A stretch of 9,832 nt of DNA. Source: Ilumatobacteraceae bacterium (GTDB lineage: Bacteria; Actinomycetota; Acidimicrobiia; Acidimicrobiales; Ilumatobacteraceae). Positions 1 to 6,934 of this stretch are shown in pieces (position 1 is the stretch's first letter; each line of letters starts with the position of its first letter). Location: assembly GCA_025456105.1 (NCBI GenBank), contig JALOLG010000023.1:1-9832 (forward strand), read 5' to 3'. The notes beneath the pieces were generated by a model that saw only the letters and a program-made list of their open reading frames with translations, made no database searches and was not told where the DNA came from. The translations under genes were made by a program, and so were the position numbers.

Positions 1-2856
1 GAGCTCGGGCGTGACGGCGGTGTCGAGCACGACGATGCCGTGATCGGCCGGCAACGTGGCGGCCGCACCCTCGGCGTCGGACACGAGCCGGAACTCGTAC
101 TCCCCCGGCTCGAGCGCGATCCCGCCCACCACGACGGCGTCGCCGTCGCGCGTCCAGTCACCCGCTTTGTGGGCCCGGATCACGGCCTGGGTCTGCGCGC
201 CGAGGCGCGGGCCCAGCCGGGCCGGCGTGAGCACCAGCTCGCTGCGCCCGTAGGCCGCCACGTCGTCGGTGAGCACGACCTCTTTGACGTTGAGCTCGTC
301 ACGGATGATGTCGAGGTGCGGGCGCACCCGGTCGGCGCGATCGGTGGCGATCGTCGCGGTGGCGAGGGGCAGCCGCACCCGCAGCCCCTCGGACTTGCGC
401 AACGACAGCAGCGTGGAGCACGCGTCGCGCACCTGGTGCATCCCGGCCACGAGCTCGGCATCGACGGGGAACCGGTCGGCGTCGGGCCAGTCGGTGAGGT
501 GCACCGAGTCGGGCCAGTCGGGATCACCGGCGCCGAGCCCGGTCCACAGGTGGTCGGCGACGAGCGGCAGGAGCGGTGCCGCCACCTGGCAGAGCGTGAC
601 GAGCGCGGTGTGGAGCGCGTCGATCGCATCGGCGTCGCCCCGCCAGAACCGGTCGCGGCTGCGTCGGATGTACCAGTTGGTGAGCGTGTCGAGGAACGAC
701 GAGACGCTCGCGCAGGCCCCGAACAGGTCGTAGGCGTCGAGGGCGTCGCTCGCCTCGGCCACGAGGTCGTGCAGCTCGCCCATCAGGTAGCGGTCGAGCA
801 CGTCGGTCTGGTCGGTGCGGAACGTGCCCACCCGCCCGGCCGCGTTGGCGTAGAGCGTGAGGAAGTTCCAGGCGTTCCAGATCGGCAGCAGCACCTGGCG
901 CACCGTCTCGCGCAGACCCGACTCGACGACGGCGAAGTCGCCGCCGCGCAGCAGGCTCGACGACAGCAGGTGCCAGCGCATCGCGTCGGCCCCGTACGTG
1001 TCGAACACCGCCACCGGGTCGGGGTAGTTGCGCAGCGACTTCGACATCTTCGCCCCGTCGTCGCCGAGGACGATGCCGTGGCTGACGCAGGTGGAGAAGG
1101 CCGGGCGGTCGAACAGCGCCGTGGCCAGCACGTGCAGGGTGTAGAACCAGCCGCGCGTCTGGCCGATGTACTCGACGATGAAGTCACCCGGGTGGTGGTG
1201 CTCGAACCAGTCGACGTTCTCGAACGGGTAGTGCACCTGGGCGAAGGGCATGGACCCGGACTCGAACCAGCAGTCGAGCACCTCGGGCACGCGCCGCATC
1301 ATCGAGCGACCGGTCGGGTCGTCGGGGTTGGGGCGCACGAGCTCGTCGACGGCGGGTCGGTGGAGGTCGGTGACGCGCACGCCGAAGTCGCGCTCGAGCT
1401 CGGCGAGCGAGCCGTACACGTCGACGCGCGGGTGCGCCGGGTCGTCGCTCACCCAGACCGGGATGGGCGAGCCCCAGAAACGGTTGCGGCTGATCGACCA
1501 GTCGCGGGCGTTCGCGATCCACTTGCCGAAGCTGCCGTCCTTGACGTGCTCGGGGACCCAGGTGACCTCCTGGTTCAGCTCCACCATGCGATCGCGGATG
1601 GCCGTGACCTTCACGAACCACGACGAGATCGCCCGGTAGACGAGCGGCTTCGCGCACCGCCAGCAGTGCGGGTAGGGGTGGTCGTAGGTCTCGTGGCGCA
1701 GCACCCGGCCCGCGCCCTTGAGGTGGCGGATGACGGCCGGGTTCGCGTCGAAGACGTGCTCGCCCACCCAGTCGGTGACCTCGGCGGTGTAGCGACCGTG
1801 CTCGTCCATCGGGCAGATCGTCGGGATCCCGGCCGCGTTGCACGCCAGCTGGTCGTCCTCACCGAAGCCGGGCGCGAGGTGCACGACGCCCGTGCCGTCC
1901 TCGGTGGACACGAAGTCGGCCGCCAGCACCCGGAACGCGTGCTCGGTCGAGGCGAAGTACGGGAACATCGGCTCGTAGGAGCGCCCGGCGAGCTCACCGC
2001 CGGTGAGCGTCCCCACCCGCACCGCGCCGGCGAGCTCGTGCTCGTAGGCCGCGAGCCGGGCGTCGGCGATCACGTAGCGCTCACCGTCGAGCTCGACCAC
2101 CGCGTACTCGACGTCGGGCCCCACCGCCAGAGCCAGGTTCGAGGGCAGCGTCCAGGGCGTGGTGGTCCAGGCGAGGATGCGCTCACCGGTCTCGAGCCGG
2201 AACCACACCGTGAGGGCGGGGTCCTGGCGGTCGCGGTAGACGTCGTCCATCCGCGTCTCGGTGTTGCTGAGCGGCGTCTCGCAGCGCCAGCAGTACGCCA
2301 GCACCCGGAACCCCTCGTAGATCAGGCCCTTGTCCCAGAGGGCCTTGAAGGCCCACATGACGCTCTCCATGTAGTCGAGGTCGAGCGTCTTGTAGTCGTT
2401 CGAGAAGTCGACCCAGCGGGCCTGCCGGGTGACGTAGCGCTCCCACTCAGCGGTGTAGCGCAGGACGCTGGTGCGGCACGCGTCGTTGAACTCGGCCACG
2501 CCGAACGCCGTGATCTCGGGGTGCCCGCTGATGCCGAGCTCGCGCTCGGCCTCCACCTCGGCGGGGAGCCCGTGGCAGTCCCAGCCGAAGCGCCGCTCGA
2601 CCCGTCGACCCGTCATGGTGCGGTGGCGCGGGATCGCGTCCTTCACGAACCCGGTCAGCAGGTGGCCGTAGTGCGGGAGGCCGTTCGCGAACGGCGGGCC
2701 GTCGTAGAACACGAACTCGTTGTCGCCGCTGGTGCCCGCCGGGCGCGCCGCGACGGAGCGCTCGAAGGTGCGCTCGGCCTCCCAGCGCGCCAGCACCTCG
2801 GTCTCGATCGACGGGAAGTGGGGCTGTGCCGGGACGTCGGGGTATCGCTGCGTCAT
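1..2856 (-). CDS. ileS: isoleucine--tRNA ligase (IleRS), 3' end cut by window edge
   Basis: Class I synthetase that charges tRNA-Ile with isoleucine in the cytoplasm and edits away misactivated valine. The frame is open for 952 codons from the ATG at 2856 to the window edge, with no stop or frameshift seen. Relatives such as the M. tuberculosis enzyme have roughly 1040 residues, so about 90 are probably missing. Visible motifs: the HIGH box as HYGH (residues 62-65, after GPPFANGLP), CWRC pairs at 189-192 and 398-401, the editing-domain threonine motif [10 protein letters not shown] from 231, the editing-site motif [15 protein letters not shown] at 321-335, and KMSKS at 603-607. The anticodon-binding region includes [12 protein letters not shown]. 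The HYGH box and overall sequence fit the eukaryote-like type-2 IleRS found in actinobacteria. GGAG at 2861-2864 lies 4 bases before the ATG. The gene follows divIVA by 25 bases, an arrangement also known in Streptomyces and Bacillus. Confidence 0.97.
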   Translation of the reverse strand, partial: MTQRYPDVPAQPHFPSIETEVLARWEAERTFERSVAARPAGTSGDNEFVFYDGPPFANGLPHYGHLLTGFVKDAIPRHRTMTGRRVERRFGWDCHGLPAEVEAERELGISGHPEITAFGVAEFNDACRTSVLRYTAEWERYVTRQARWVDFSNDYKTLDLDYMESVMWAFKALWDKGLIYEGFRVLAYCWRCETPLSNTETRMDDVYRDRQDPALTVWFRLETGERILAWTTTPWTLPSNLALAVGPDVEYAVVELDGERYVIADARLAAYEHELAGAVRVGTLTGGELAGRSYEPMFPYFASTEHAFRVLAADFVSTEDGTGVVHLAPGFGEDDQLACNAAGIPTICPMDEHGRYTAEVTDWVGEHVFDANPAVIRHLKGAGRVLRHETYDHPYPHCWRCAKPLVYRAISSWFVKVTAIRDRMVELNQEVTWVPEHVKDGSFGKWIANARDWSISRNRFWGSPIPVWVSDDPAHPRVDVYGSLAELERDFGVRVTDLHRPAVDELVRPNPDDPTGRSMMRRVPEVLDCWFESGSMPFAQVHYPFENVDWFEHHHPGDFIVEYIGQTRGWFYTLHVLATALFDRPAFSTCVSHGIVLGDDGAKMSKSLRNYPDPVAVFDTYGADAMRWHLLSSSLLRGGDFAVVESGLRETVRQVLLPIWNAWNFLTLYANAAGRVGTFRTDQTDVLDRYLMGELHDLVAEASDALDAYDLFGACASVSSFLDTLTNWYIRRSRDRFWRGDADAIDALHTALVTLCQVAAPLLPLVADHLWTGLGAGDPDWPDSVHLTDWPDADRFPVDAELVAGMHQVRDACSTLLSLRKSEGLRVRLPLATATIATDRADRVRPHLDIIRDELNVKEVVLTDDVAAYGRSELVLTPARLGPRLGAQTQAVIRAHKAGDWTRDGDAVVVGGIALEPGEYEFRLVSDAEGAAATLPADHGIVVLDTAVTPEL

Positions 2857-2881
2857 CGCTCTCCGGTGGCGTCGGGGGACG

Positions 2882-3748
2882 TCAGAGCGTATCGGCGACC
2901 GGGAGCCGCAGCGGCTCCTCGGCCATCACGTGCAGCGACTCGTCGAAGCCGTCGTCACCGTGCGAGTCGTCGTGCGAGCTGCCGTGCGAGTCGTCGGCAC
3001 CGGCAGCGGCCGGCTGGTCGCCACGCACCGGGAGGTCACCGGGCCGCTCGAGCGCCACGGTGGGGTCGAGCTCGACGTCCCCGGCGATCTCCGCAGCGAC
3101 CTCGGTGTCGGTCGTCGGATCGCTCGTCGGGCCGGTGGTGACGTCGGCCGCCGCATCGACGGGGACGTCGACCCGGCCGAGCCCGGCCGGCACCCGGTCG
3201 GCCATCTCGAGCATCGCCGCCGACGCGGCGCGCAGCCGATCGCGCTGGGCGGCGATGAACGACTCGATCCGGCCGATCTCGGCGGCGAGCTCGTCGCGGC
3301 GCGCCGCCAGCGCCGCGACCTCCTCGTCGGCGCGGCGGCGCTCCTCGTCGGCGGAGCGGCGCGCCTCGGCGCGGGCGTCCTCGACGAGCGTGGCCGACAT
3401 CTCGCGCGTGCTGTCGATGGTGCTGGCCGCCTCGTCGCGGGCGGCGGCCAGGATCCGCTCGGCCTCGGCGTGGGCGTCGGCGATCGTGGCGTCCGCGGTG
3501 CGCTGGGCCAGGATCAGCGCGCGGCTGATCTCCTCGGACTGGTCAGGGGTCTCCTCGGCCTTGGCCGTGAGCTCCTGCAGCCGCGCCACCGCGGCCCGGG
3601 CCCGGGCCTCCATGGCCGTCGACTGGTTCTGCGCCGCCTCGAGCGACTCGGCGACCGACCCCAGGAAGGTCGACACCTCACCGGGATCCCAGCCCTTGCG
3701 AACCGTCTTGAACGTGGCCGTTCGCACCTGCTGCGGGCTCATCTCCAC
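2882..3748 (-). CDS. divIVA: DivIVA-domain coiled-coil protein
   Basis: Predicted 288-residue DivIVA-family protein. Members bind curved membrane and recruit polar-growth or division proteins. Residues 8-38 match the DivIVA N-terminal box (F-x5[14 protein letters not shown]), though the family usually has GYD...EVD.FL. Residues about 35-185 are Ala/Glu/Arg-rich and look like a long coiled coil. The tail after about 190 is acidic and probably disordered, with a [15 protein letters not shown] patch at 252-266. I chose the GTG at 3748 because GAGGAGG lies 5 bases upstream; an ATG two codons later (3742) is possible but sits 11 bases from it. The gene lies between sepF and ileS with 25-base gaps on each side, matching the usual place of divIVA/wag31. 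It is divergent from Wag31, so it could be a DivIVA-like paralogue rather than the main polar determinant. The family call is firm; the exact role is inference. Confidence 0.88.
   Translation of the reverse strand: MEMSPQQVRTATFKTVRKGWDPGEVSTFLGSVAESLEAAQNQSTAMEARARAAVARLQELTAKAEETPDQSEEISRALILAQRTADATIADAHAEAERILAAARDEAASTIDSTREMSATLVEDARAEARRSADEERRRADEEVAALAARRDELAAEIGRIESFIAAQRDRLRAASAAMLEMADRVPAGLGRVDVPVDAAADVTTGPTSDPTTDTEVAAEIAGDVELDPTVALERPGDLPVRGDQPAAAGADDSHGSSHDDSHGDDGFDESLHVMAEEPLRLPVADTL
2959..2994. repeat. three tandem 12-bp units inside divIVA
   Basis: The plus strand reads cgtgcgagtcgt, cgtgcgagctgc, cgtgcgagtcgt in direct succession; units 1 and 3 are identical and unit 2 differs at three positions. 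The period is a multiple of three. Read on the minus strand it gives the D/S/H/G patch at DivIVA residues 252-266 in the acidic tail. It looks like a small in-frame duplication that could change in copy number. Confidence 0.75.
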
Positions 3749-3753
3749 GGGCG

Positions 3754-3760
3754 CCTCCTC
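3754..3760 (-). promoter_or_regulatory. ribosome binding site of divIVA (decides the start)
   Basis: GAGGAGG on the minus strand lies 5 bases before the GTG at 3748 and 11 bases before the ATG at 3742. The spacing favours the GTG start. Confidence 0.6.
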
Positions 3761-3773
3761 GTGCTCGTCGCGG

Positions 3774-4346
3774 TCAGTCGTCGTACTCGTCGTGCCGCGA
3801 CTGCCGCGGCGGTGCGGGGCGGAGCAGGTACACGCCGGTGGCCACCTTCTCCATCGAGCCGTCGAGCGCGTAGCAGATGCCGCTCGCGAAGTCGATGAGG
3901 CGCCGCGCCACCTCGCGCTCGGTGCCCTCGAGGTTCATGATGACCGGCTGGCCCTCCTTGAACTTGTCGGCCACCTCCTGCGCCTGGTCGAAGCGCACCG
4001 GGCGCACGGTGTGCGGCTCGCCCATCGCCGGCACGGGCGCGACCGATCGCAACCCGCTCCGGCTCGGCCGAGGCTGCACGCCCGAGTCGTCGGCGCTCAC
4101 CGGTCGACGGGCCGGCGACGGGTCGAAGTCGCGCGACGGGAACGAGGGTCGAGTCGGCACGGTGCGCACCACCCCTTCGCTCTCGGGTTCGCCGTATCCC
4201 GATCGGGACGCGGCGCGGGGGTCCGGGTCGCCGGGCGCGCGACGGGGACGCTGGGACGGCTCGGGCTCCTCGTAGTCGTCGTACTCGTCGTACGCGTCGT
4301 CGGGACCGAGGCCCAGATAGTCCATCGTCCGCTTCCAGAGTGACAT
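3774..4346 (-). CDS. sepF: cell division protein SepF
   Basis: SepF binds the C-terminal tail of FtsZ and the membrane, and serves as the Z-ring anchor in actinobacteria that lack FtsA. The protein has 190 residues. MSLWKRTMDYLGLG (1-14) is the expected amphipathic membrane-binding helix. An acidic Tyr/Asp/Glu stretch follows (16-29), then a Pro/Arg/Ser-rich linker to about 108, probably disordered. The SepF fold spans about 110-178, with VIMNLEG near 135-141, the signature FASGICYALDG at 153-163, and VYLLRP before a short charged tail. The ATG at 4346 has a strong AGGAGG 6 bases upstream. The gene sits between yggS and divIVA, as in Streptomyces and M. tuberculosis. However, the small membrane protein gene yggT/ylmG usually found after sepF is absent: the next start is only 25 bases on. 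The pentapeptide DEYDD occurs both at 20-24 and at the very C-terminus (186-190). Confidence 0.95.
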   Translation of the reverse strand: MSLWKRTMDYLGLGPDDAYDEYDDYEEPEPSQRPRRAPGDPDPRAASRSGYGEPESEGVVRTVPTRPSFPSRDFDPSPARRPVSADDSGVQPRPSRSGLRSVAPVPAMGEPHTVRPVRFDQAQEVADKFKEGQPVIMNLEGTEREVARRLIDFASGICYALDGSMEKVATGVYLLRPAPPRQSRHDEYDD

Positions 4347-4352
4347 TCGGAA

Positions 4353-4358
4353 CCTCCT
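4353..4358 (-). promoter_or_regulatory. ribosome binding site of sepF
   Basis: AGGAGG (within AGGAGGTT) on the minus strand lies 6 bases before the sepF ATG at 4346. It is among the strongest Shine-Dalgarno matches in the window, which suits efficient independent initiation after the 40-base gap from yggS. Confidence 0.75.
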
Positions 4359-4367
4359 GGGGGTGCG

Positions 4368-4373
4368 AGGCTA
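4368..4373 (-). promoter_or_regulatory. possible -10 hexamer upstream of sepF (weak)
   Basis: TAGCCT on the minus strand fits the actinobacterial TAnnnT -10 pattern and lies in the 40-base gap between yggS and sepF, just upstream of the sepF ribosome binding site. I see no good -35 hexamer at 16-18 bases, and transcription from here would leave a leader of only about 15 bases. It may be chance. Confidence 0.2.
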
Positions 4374-4386
4374 GTGCACGGCCCGG

Positions 4387-5052
4387 TCAGGCCGGTGGAC
4401 GCGCGCCGAACAGCGCCGACCCCACGCGCACGCGGGTCGATCCCTCCTGCACGGCCACCTCGAGGTCGTCGCTCATCCCCATCGAGCACACGGCCAGCCC
4501 GAACCGGTCGACGAGCTCGCGCACGATCCGGAACCCCGGCCGCGCCGCCTCGGGACCGCCCGTGGTGGGCCCGACGGTCATCAGCCCGTCCACCACGAGA
4601 CCGGCCTCGCTCGCGCGCGCCACGAGCGCACCCACGTCACCCGGGTCGCAGCCGCCCTTGTCGGGCTCGCCCGTCGCGTTCACCTGCACCAGCACGTGCA
4701 TCCCGGGGCACCGCCTGGACAGCTCGTCGACGAGCCCGGCGCGATCGACGGTCTCGACGCAGTCGACCCGCCCGGCGAGCTGGCGGACCTTGTTGGTCTG
4801 GAGGCGGCCGATCATGTGGACGCGGACCGCACGGTCGTGGAGCAGGTCGCCCACCTCGGCGTGCTTGGCCACGAGCTCTTGCACGTAGTTCTCGCCGACG
4901 CGGTCGAGCCCGGCGGCCACGGCAGCGCGGATCGCGTCGGCGCCGAACCCCTTGGTGACCGCGACGATCTCGATCCCGCCACCGCCCGCGCGGTCGAGCC
5001 GGGCGCGGAGGTCGGACAGGCGGGCCGCGACGTCGGCGGGGTCGACCGTCAC
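4387..5052 (-). CDS. yggS: YggS/YlmE family pyridoxal phosphate homeostasis protein
   Basis: Single-domain PLP-binding protein (PLPBP/YggS/YlmE family) with the alanine-racemase N-terminal barrel fold. It is thought to buffer PLP and affects amino-acid and cofactor balance; no firm catalytic activity is known. The protein has 221 residues, a usual length for the family. Lys34 in EIVAVTKG is the expected PLP Schiff-base lysine. GENYVQE (53-59), HMIGRLQTNK (79-88), SMGMSDD (190-196) and GSTRVRVG (204-211), before the terminal LFGAR, are family hallmarks, the last two at the phosphate-binding end. The frame stays open further upstream, but that part reads as a shadow of pgeF. The GTG at 5052 is chosen because it overlaps the pgeF stop as GTGA, has GGGAGG 4 bases upstream and gives the family-length N-terminus. 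It is probably translationally coupled to pgeF. Position matches Rv2148c of M. tuberculosis. Confidence 0.95.
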   Translation of the reverse strand: MTVDPADVAARLSDLRARLDRAGGGGIEIVAVTKGFGADAIRAAVAAGLDRVGENYVQELVAKHAEVGDLLHDRAVRVHMIGRLQTNKVRQLAGRVDCVETVDRAGLVDELSRRCPGMHVLVQVNATGEPDKGGCDPGDVGALVARASEAGLVVDGLMTVGPTTGGPEAARPGFRIVRELVDRFGLAVCSMGMSDDLEVAVQEGSTRVRVGSALFGARPPA

Positions 5053-5738
5053 GACGCCTCCCGCCACACGGCGACCACGTGGCGCTCGCGCTCGGCGCGG
5101 ATCCGGTGGGAGTACCAGCGATCGTCGCAGCCCGTGCAGCCACCGAGCCGCTCCGCGACGGCGACGCCCCGGGCGGCGAGCGATGCGGTCACGGCCGCCG
5201 GGACGTCGAGGGCGGCGGTCCCCCATCGCGTGGTGCCGCGGACCGCTGCCGACCCGACGGCGTCGGCGACCAGTGCGAGGTCGGCGGCCCCGAACTCGTA
5301 GCAGCACGGATGGATGCACGGGCCCAGCAGCGCCCGGCGCCTCGGGGCGGCTCCGACGGCGTCGAGTGCGTCGGCCGCGGCGTCGATCACCCCGCCGGCG
5401 AGCCCGCGCCACCCGGCGTGCACCGTGGCGATCCATCCGTCGTCGGAGGCGATCACCACCGGTGCGCAGTCACCCACCCACACGCCGAGCACCGCGTCGG
5501 CGCAGCGCGTGATCGCCACGTCGCCGGTGGCGCCGTCGTGGGCACCGGGTGCCCCCACGTGGAGCACGTCGGTGGCGTGCACCTCGTCGAGCATCGTCCA
5601 CGGCAGGTCGACCAGACGGCGACGACGCTGCTCGAGGCCCGACCGGTCGCCGTCGAGGTGGAAGTCGCCGTCGGCGCGGGTGGACGCGACGACGCGGATC
5701 GAACCTGCGGGTGTCGACCAGGCGGCGCGCAGCGTCAC
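5049..5738 (-). CDS. pgeF: peptidoglycan editing factor PgeF (YfiH/YlmD, DUF152)
   Basis: Member of the YfiH/LACC1 family. In E. coli PgeF removes L-Ser wrongly built into UDP-MurNAc in place of L-Ala; older annotations call the family polyphenol oxidase or laccase domain. With the GTG at 5738 the protein has 229 residues, near the usual length of about 240. The metal and active-site residues are all present: His54 in EVHATDV, Cys91 in GDCAPVV and His107 in TVHAGWRG. GPCIHPCCYEFG follows as in relatives. The start lies 11 bases after the ftsZ stop. No strong Shine-Dalgarno is visible, and no other plausible start codon is close, so initiation may depend on ribosomes finishing ftsZ. The 3' end overlaps yggS by 4 bases. 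Being next to ftsZ and in one operon with murC fits a role in cleaning the UDP-MurNAc-peptide pool. Confidence 0.93.
   Translation of the reverse strand: MTLRAAWSTPAGSIRVVASTRADGDFHLDGDRSGLEQRRRRLVDLPWTMLDEVHATDVLHVGAPGAHDGATGDVAITRCADAVLGVWVGDCAPVVIASDDGWIATVHAGWRGLAGGVIDAAADALDAVGAAPRRRALLGPCIHPCCYEFGAADLALVADAVGSAAVRGTTRWGTAALDVPAAVTASLAARGVAVAERLGGCTGCDDRWYSHRIRAERERHVVAVWREAS
5057..5062 (-). promoter_or_regulatory. ribosome binding site of yggS (decides the start)
   Basis: GGGAGG on the minus strand lies within the last codons of pgeF, 4 bases before the GTG at 5052. Together with the 4-base GTGA overlap it fixes the yggS start. Confidence 0.6.
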
Positions 5739-5749
5739 GCCCGAGGGGC

Positions 5750-6829
5750 CTACTTCAGGAACGACGGGACGTCGAAGTCGTCGTCGTCGTCGCCCGGCTC
5801 GTCGTCGGGCTCGGAGAACAGCTCGGTGATGCGTGTCGGCGCCGTCGCCGGCGCGGCGGCCGGCTCGGCGGGCGCCCCGTCGATCCGGTCGAACCCGGCG
5901 GCGATGACGGTGACCCGGACCTCGTCGCCGATCTCGTCGTCGATGACCGTGCCGAAGATGATGTTGGCATCGGGGTGGGCCACGCCGTGGATGATCTCGG
6001 CCGCGGCGTTCATCTCGAACAGGCCCATGCTCGACGGGCCGGTGATGTTGAGCAGCACGCCCCGCGCCCCGTCGATGGCCGACTCGAGCAGCGGACTCGA
6101 GATCGCGGCCCGCGCTGCCGACACCGCCCGGTCGTCGCCACTCGCCTGGCCGATGCCCATCAGGGCGCTGCCGGCGCTCGACAGGATCATCTTCACGTCG
6201 GCGAAGTCGGTGTTGATCAGGCCGGGGGTGGTGATCAGGTTGGTGATGCCCGACACGCCCTGCAGCAGCACCTCGTCGGCCATCTTGAACGCGTTGAGGA
6301 CGCTCGTCTTGTCGTTGGCGACGGTGAGCAGGCGGTCGTTGGGGATGACGATCAGGGTGTCGACCTTCTCCTTCAGGCGCTGCACCCCGCTGTCGGCCTG
6401 CACCGCACGGCGGCGGCCCTCGAACGAGAACGGCCGCGTGACGACGCCGATGGCGAGCGCCCCGGCGGTGCGGGCGATCTCGGCGATCACCGGGGCGGCA
6501 CCCGTGCCGGTGCCACCTCCCTCGCCGGCGGTGATGAACACCATGTCGGCGCCCTTCACCATCTCCTCGATCTCGTCGTGATGGGCCTCGGCGGCTGCCC
6601 GACCCACCTCGGGGTCGCTGCCCGCACCGAGCCCGCGGGTCTGATCGCGCCCGATGTCGAGCTTGACGTCGGCGTCGCTCATGAGCAGCGCCTGGGCGTC
6701 GGTGTTGACCGCGATGAACTCGACGCCCTTCAACCCGGCGTCGATCATCCGGTTGACGGCGTTCACCCCACCACCGCCGACACCGATCACCTTGATGACG
6801 GCGAGATAGTTCTGCGGGGCGCCTGACAT
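5750..6829 (-). CDS. ftsZ: cell division protein FtsZ
   Basis: Tubulin-like GTPase that polymerises at mid-cell to form the Z-ring and recruits the divisome. The protein has 359 residues. The nucleotide-binding domain begins with [16 protein letters not shown] (14-29); the tubulin signature GGGTGTG is at 104-110; [11 protein letters not shown] (131-141) lies in the GTP pocket; and the T7 synergy loop N206-TDFAD-211 carries the catalytic acidic residues. The C-terminal domain ends near VTVIAAGF (307-313). The linker after it is short, about 30 residues, and leads to an Asp run and the conserved tail peptide FDVPSFLK that SepF would bind. The protein stops right after this Lys, with no further basic residues. 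The ATG at 6829 has GGAGG 8 bases upstream. ftsQ ends 105 bases upstream and pgeF starts 11 bases downstream. No ftsA precedes it, as expected for actinobacteria. Confidence 0.99.
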   Translation of the reverse strand: MSGAPQNYLAVIKVIGVGGGGVNAVNRMIDAGLKGVEFIAVNTDAQALLMSDADVKLDIGRDQTRGLGAGSDPEVGRAAAEAHHDEIEEMVKGADMVFITAGEGGGTGTGAAPVIAEIARTAGALAIGVVTRPFSFEGRRRAVQADSGVQRLKEKVDTLIVIPNDRLLTVANDKTSVLNAFKMADEVLLQGVSGITNLITTPGLINTDFADVKMILSSAGSALMGIGQASGDDRAVSAARAAISSPLLESAIDGARGVLLNITGPSSMGLFEMNAAAEIIHGVAHPDANIIFGTVIDDEIGDEVRVTVIAAGFDRIDGAPAEPAAAPATAPTRITELFSEPDDEPGDDDDDFDVPSFLK

Positions 6830-6934
6830 CAGCGTGACCTCCGGACGGGTGGAACGGGAACTTCAAATGTGCTGTTCAGCGGCCTCATCCTCGCACGTCG
6901 CCACCGATCGAACGGGGGATGGTAGCGGTGACGC
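6830..6934 (-). promoter_or_regulatory. 105-base ftsQ-ftsZ intergenic region, likely ftsZ leader
   Basis: This is the longest non-coding stretch in the window. It ends with a strong Shine-Dalgarno (GGAGG at 6838-6842, 8 bases before the ATG) and holds a locally A+T-rich patch at 6861-6878. ftsZ has its own promoters between or within ftsQ in Streptomyces and mycobacteria, so one is expected here. A TAnnnT match (TACCAT, 6919-6924) is visible, but I find no paired -35, so I name no exact promoter. No terminator-like hairpin with a T run is seen. Confidence 0.4.
6838..6842 (-). promoter_or_regulatory. ribosome binding site of ftsZ
   Basis: GGAGG (within GGAGGTCA) on the minus strand is spaced 8 bases from the ATG at 6829. 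This is a near-ideal arrangement, fitting high FtsZ synthesis independent of ftsQ translation. Confidence 0.75.

Noticed and set aside
40..3141. A 1033-codon open frame on the plus strand opposite ileS and part of divIVA
   Set aside because: Its composition is dominated by Arg, Val, His, Gly and Pro with no recognisable domain. It mirrors a clear ileS on the minus strand; long antisense frames are usual in GC-rich coding DNA.
4264..4307. GTC-rich near-trinucleotide run in sepF, with a similar run in ftsZ near 5772-5800
   Set aside because: Both simply encode Asp/Glu/Tyr-rich acidic stretches of the proteins; no separate repeat element is indicated.
2826..4343. A 505-codon plus-strand frame opposite divIVA and sepF
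   Set aside because: Ser/Arg/Ala-rich low-complexity product, no motifs, and it lies fully opposite well-supported genes.
5053..5436. N-terminal extension of yggS
   Set aside because: The frame is open but the extra residues are Arg/Gly-rich and lie out of frame over pgeF. The family-length start at 5052 has a ribosome binding site and a stop/start overlap.
5079..6581. A 500-codon plus-strand frame opposite pgeF and ftsZ
   Set aside because: No family motifs, and the minus strand carries unmistakable FtsZ and PgeF signatures over the same bases.
5739..6866. Upstream extension of pgeF through ftsZ
   Set aside because: It is a shadow frame across ftsZ with Arg/His-rich composition; the PgeF homology begins just after the ftsZ stop.
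6861..6880. GAAC...GTTC inverted repeat in the ftsZ leader, considered as an operator or LexA-like site
   Set aside because: Only the outer four bases pair well, and the actinobacterial SOS-box core is not present.
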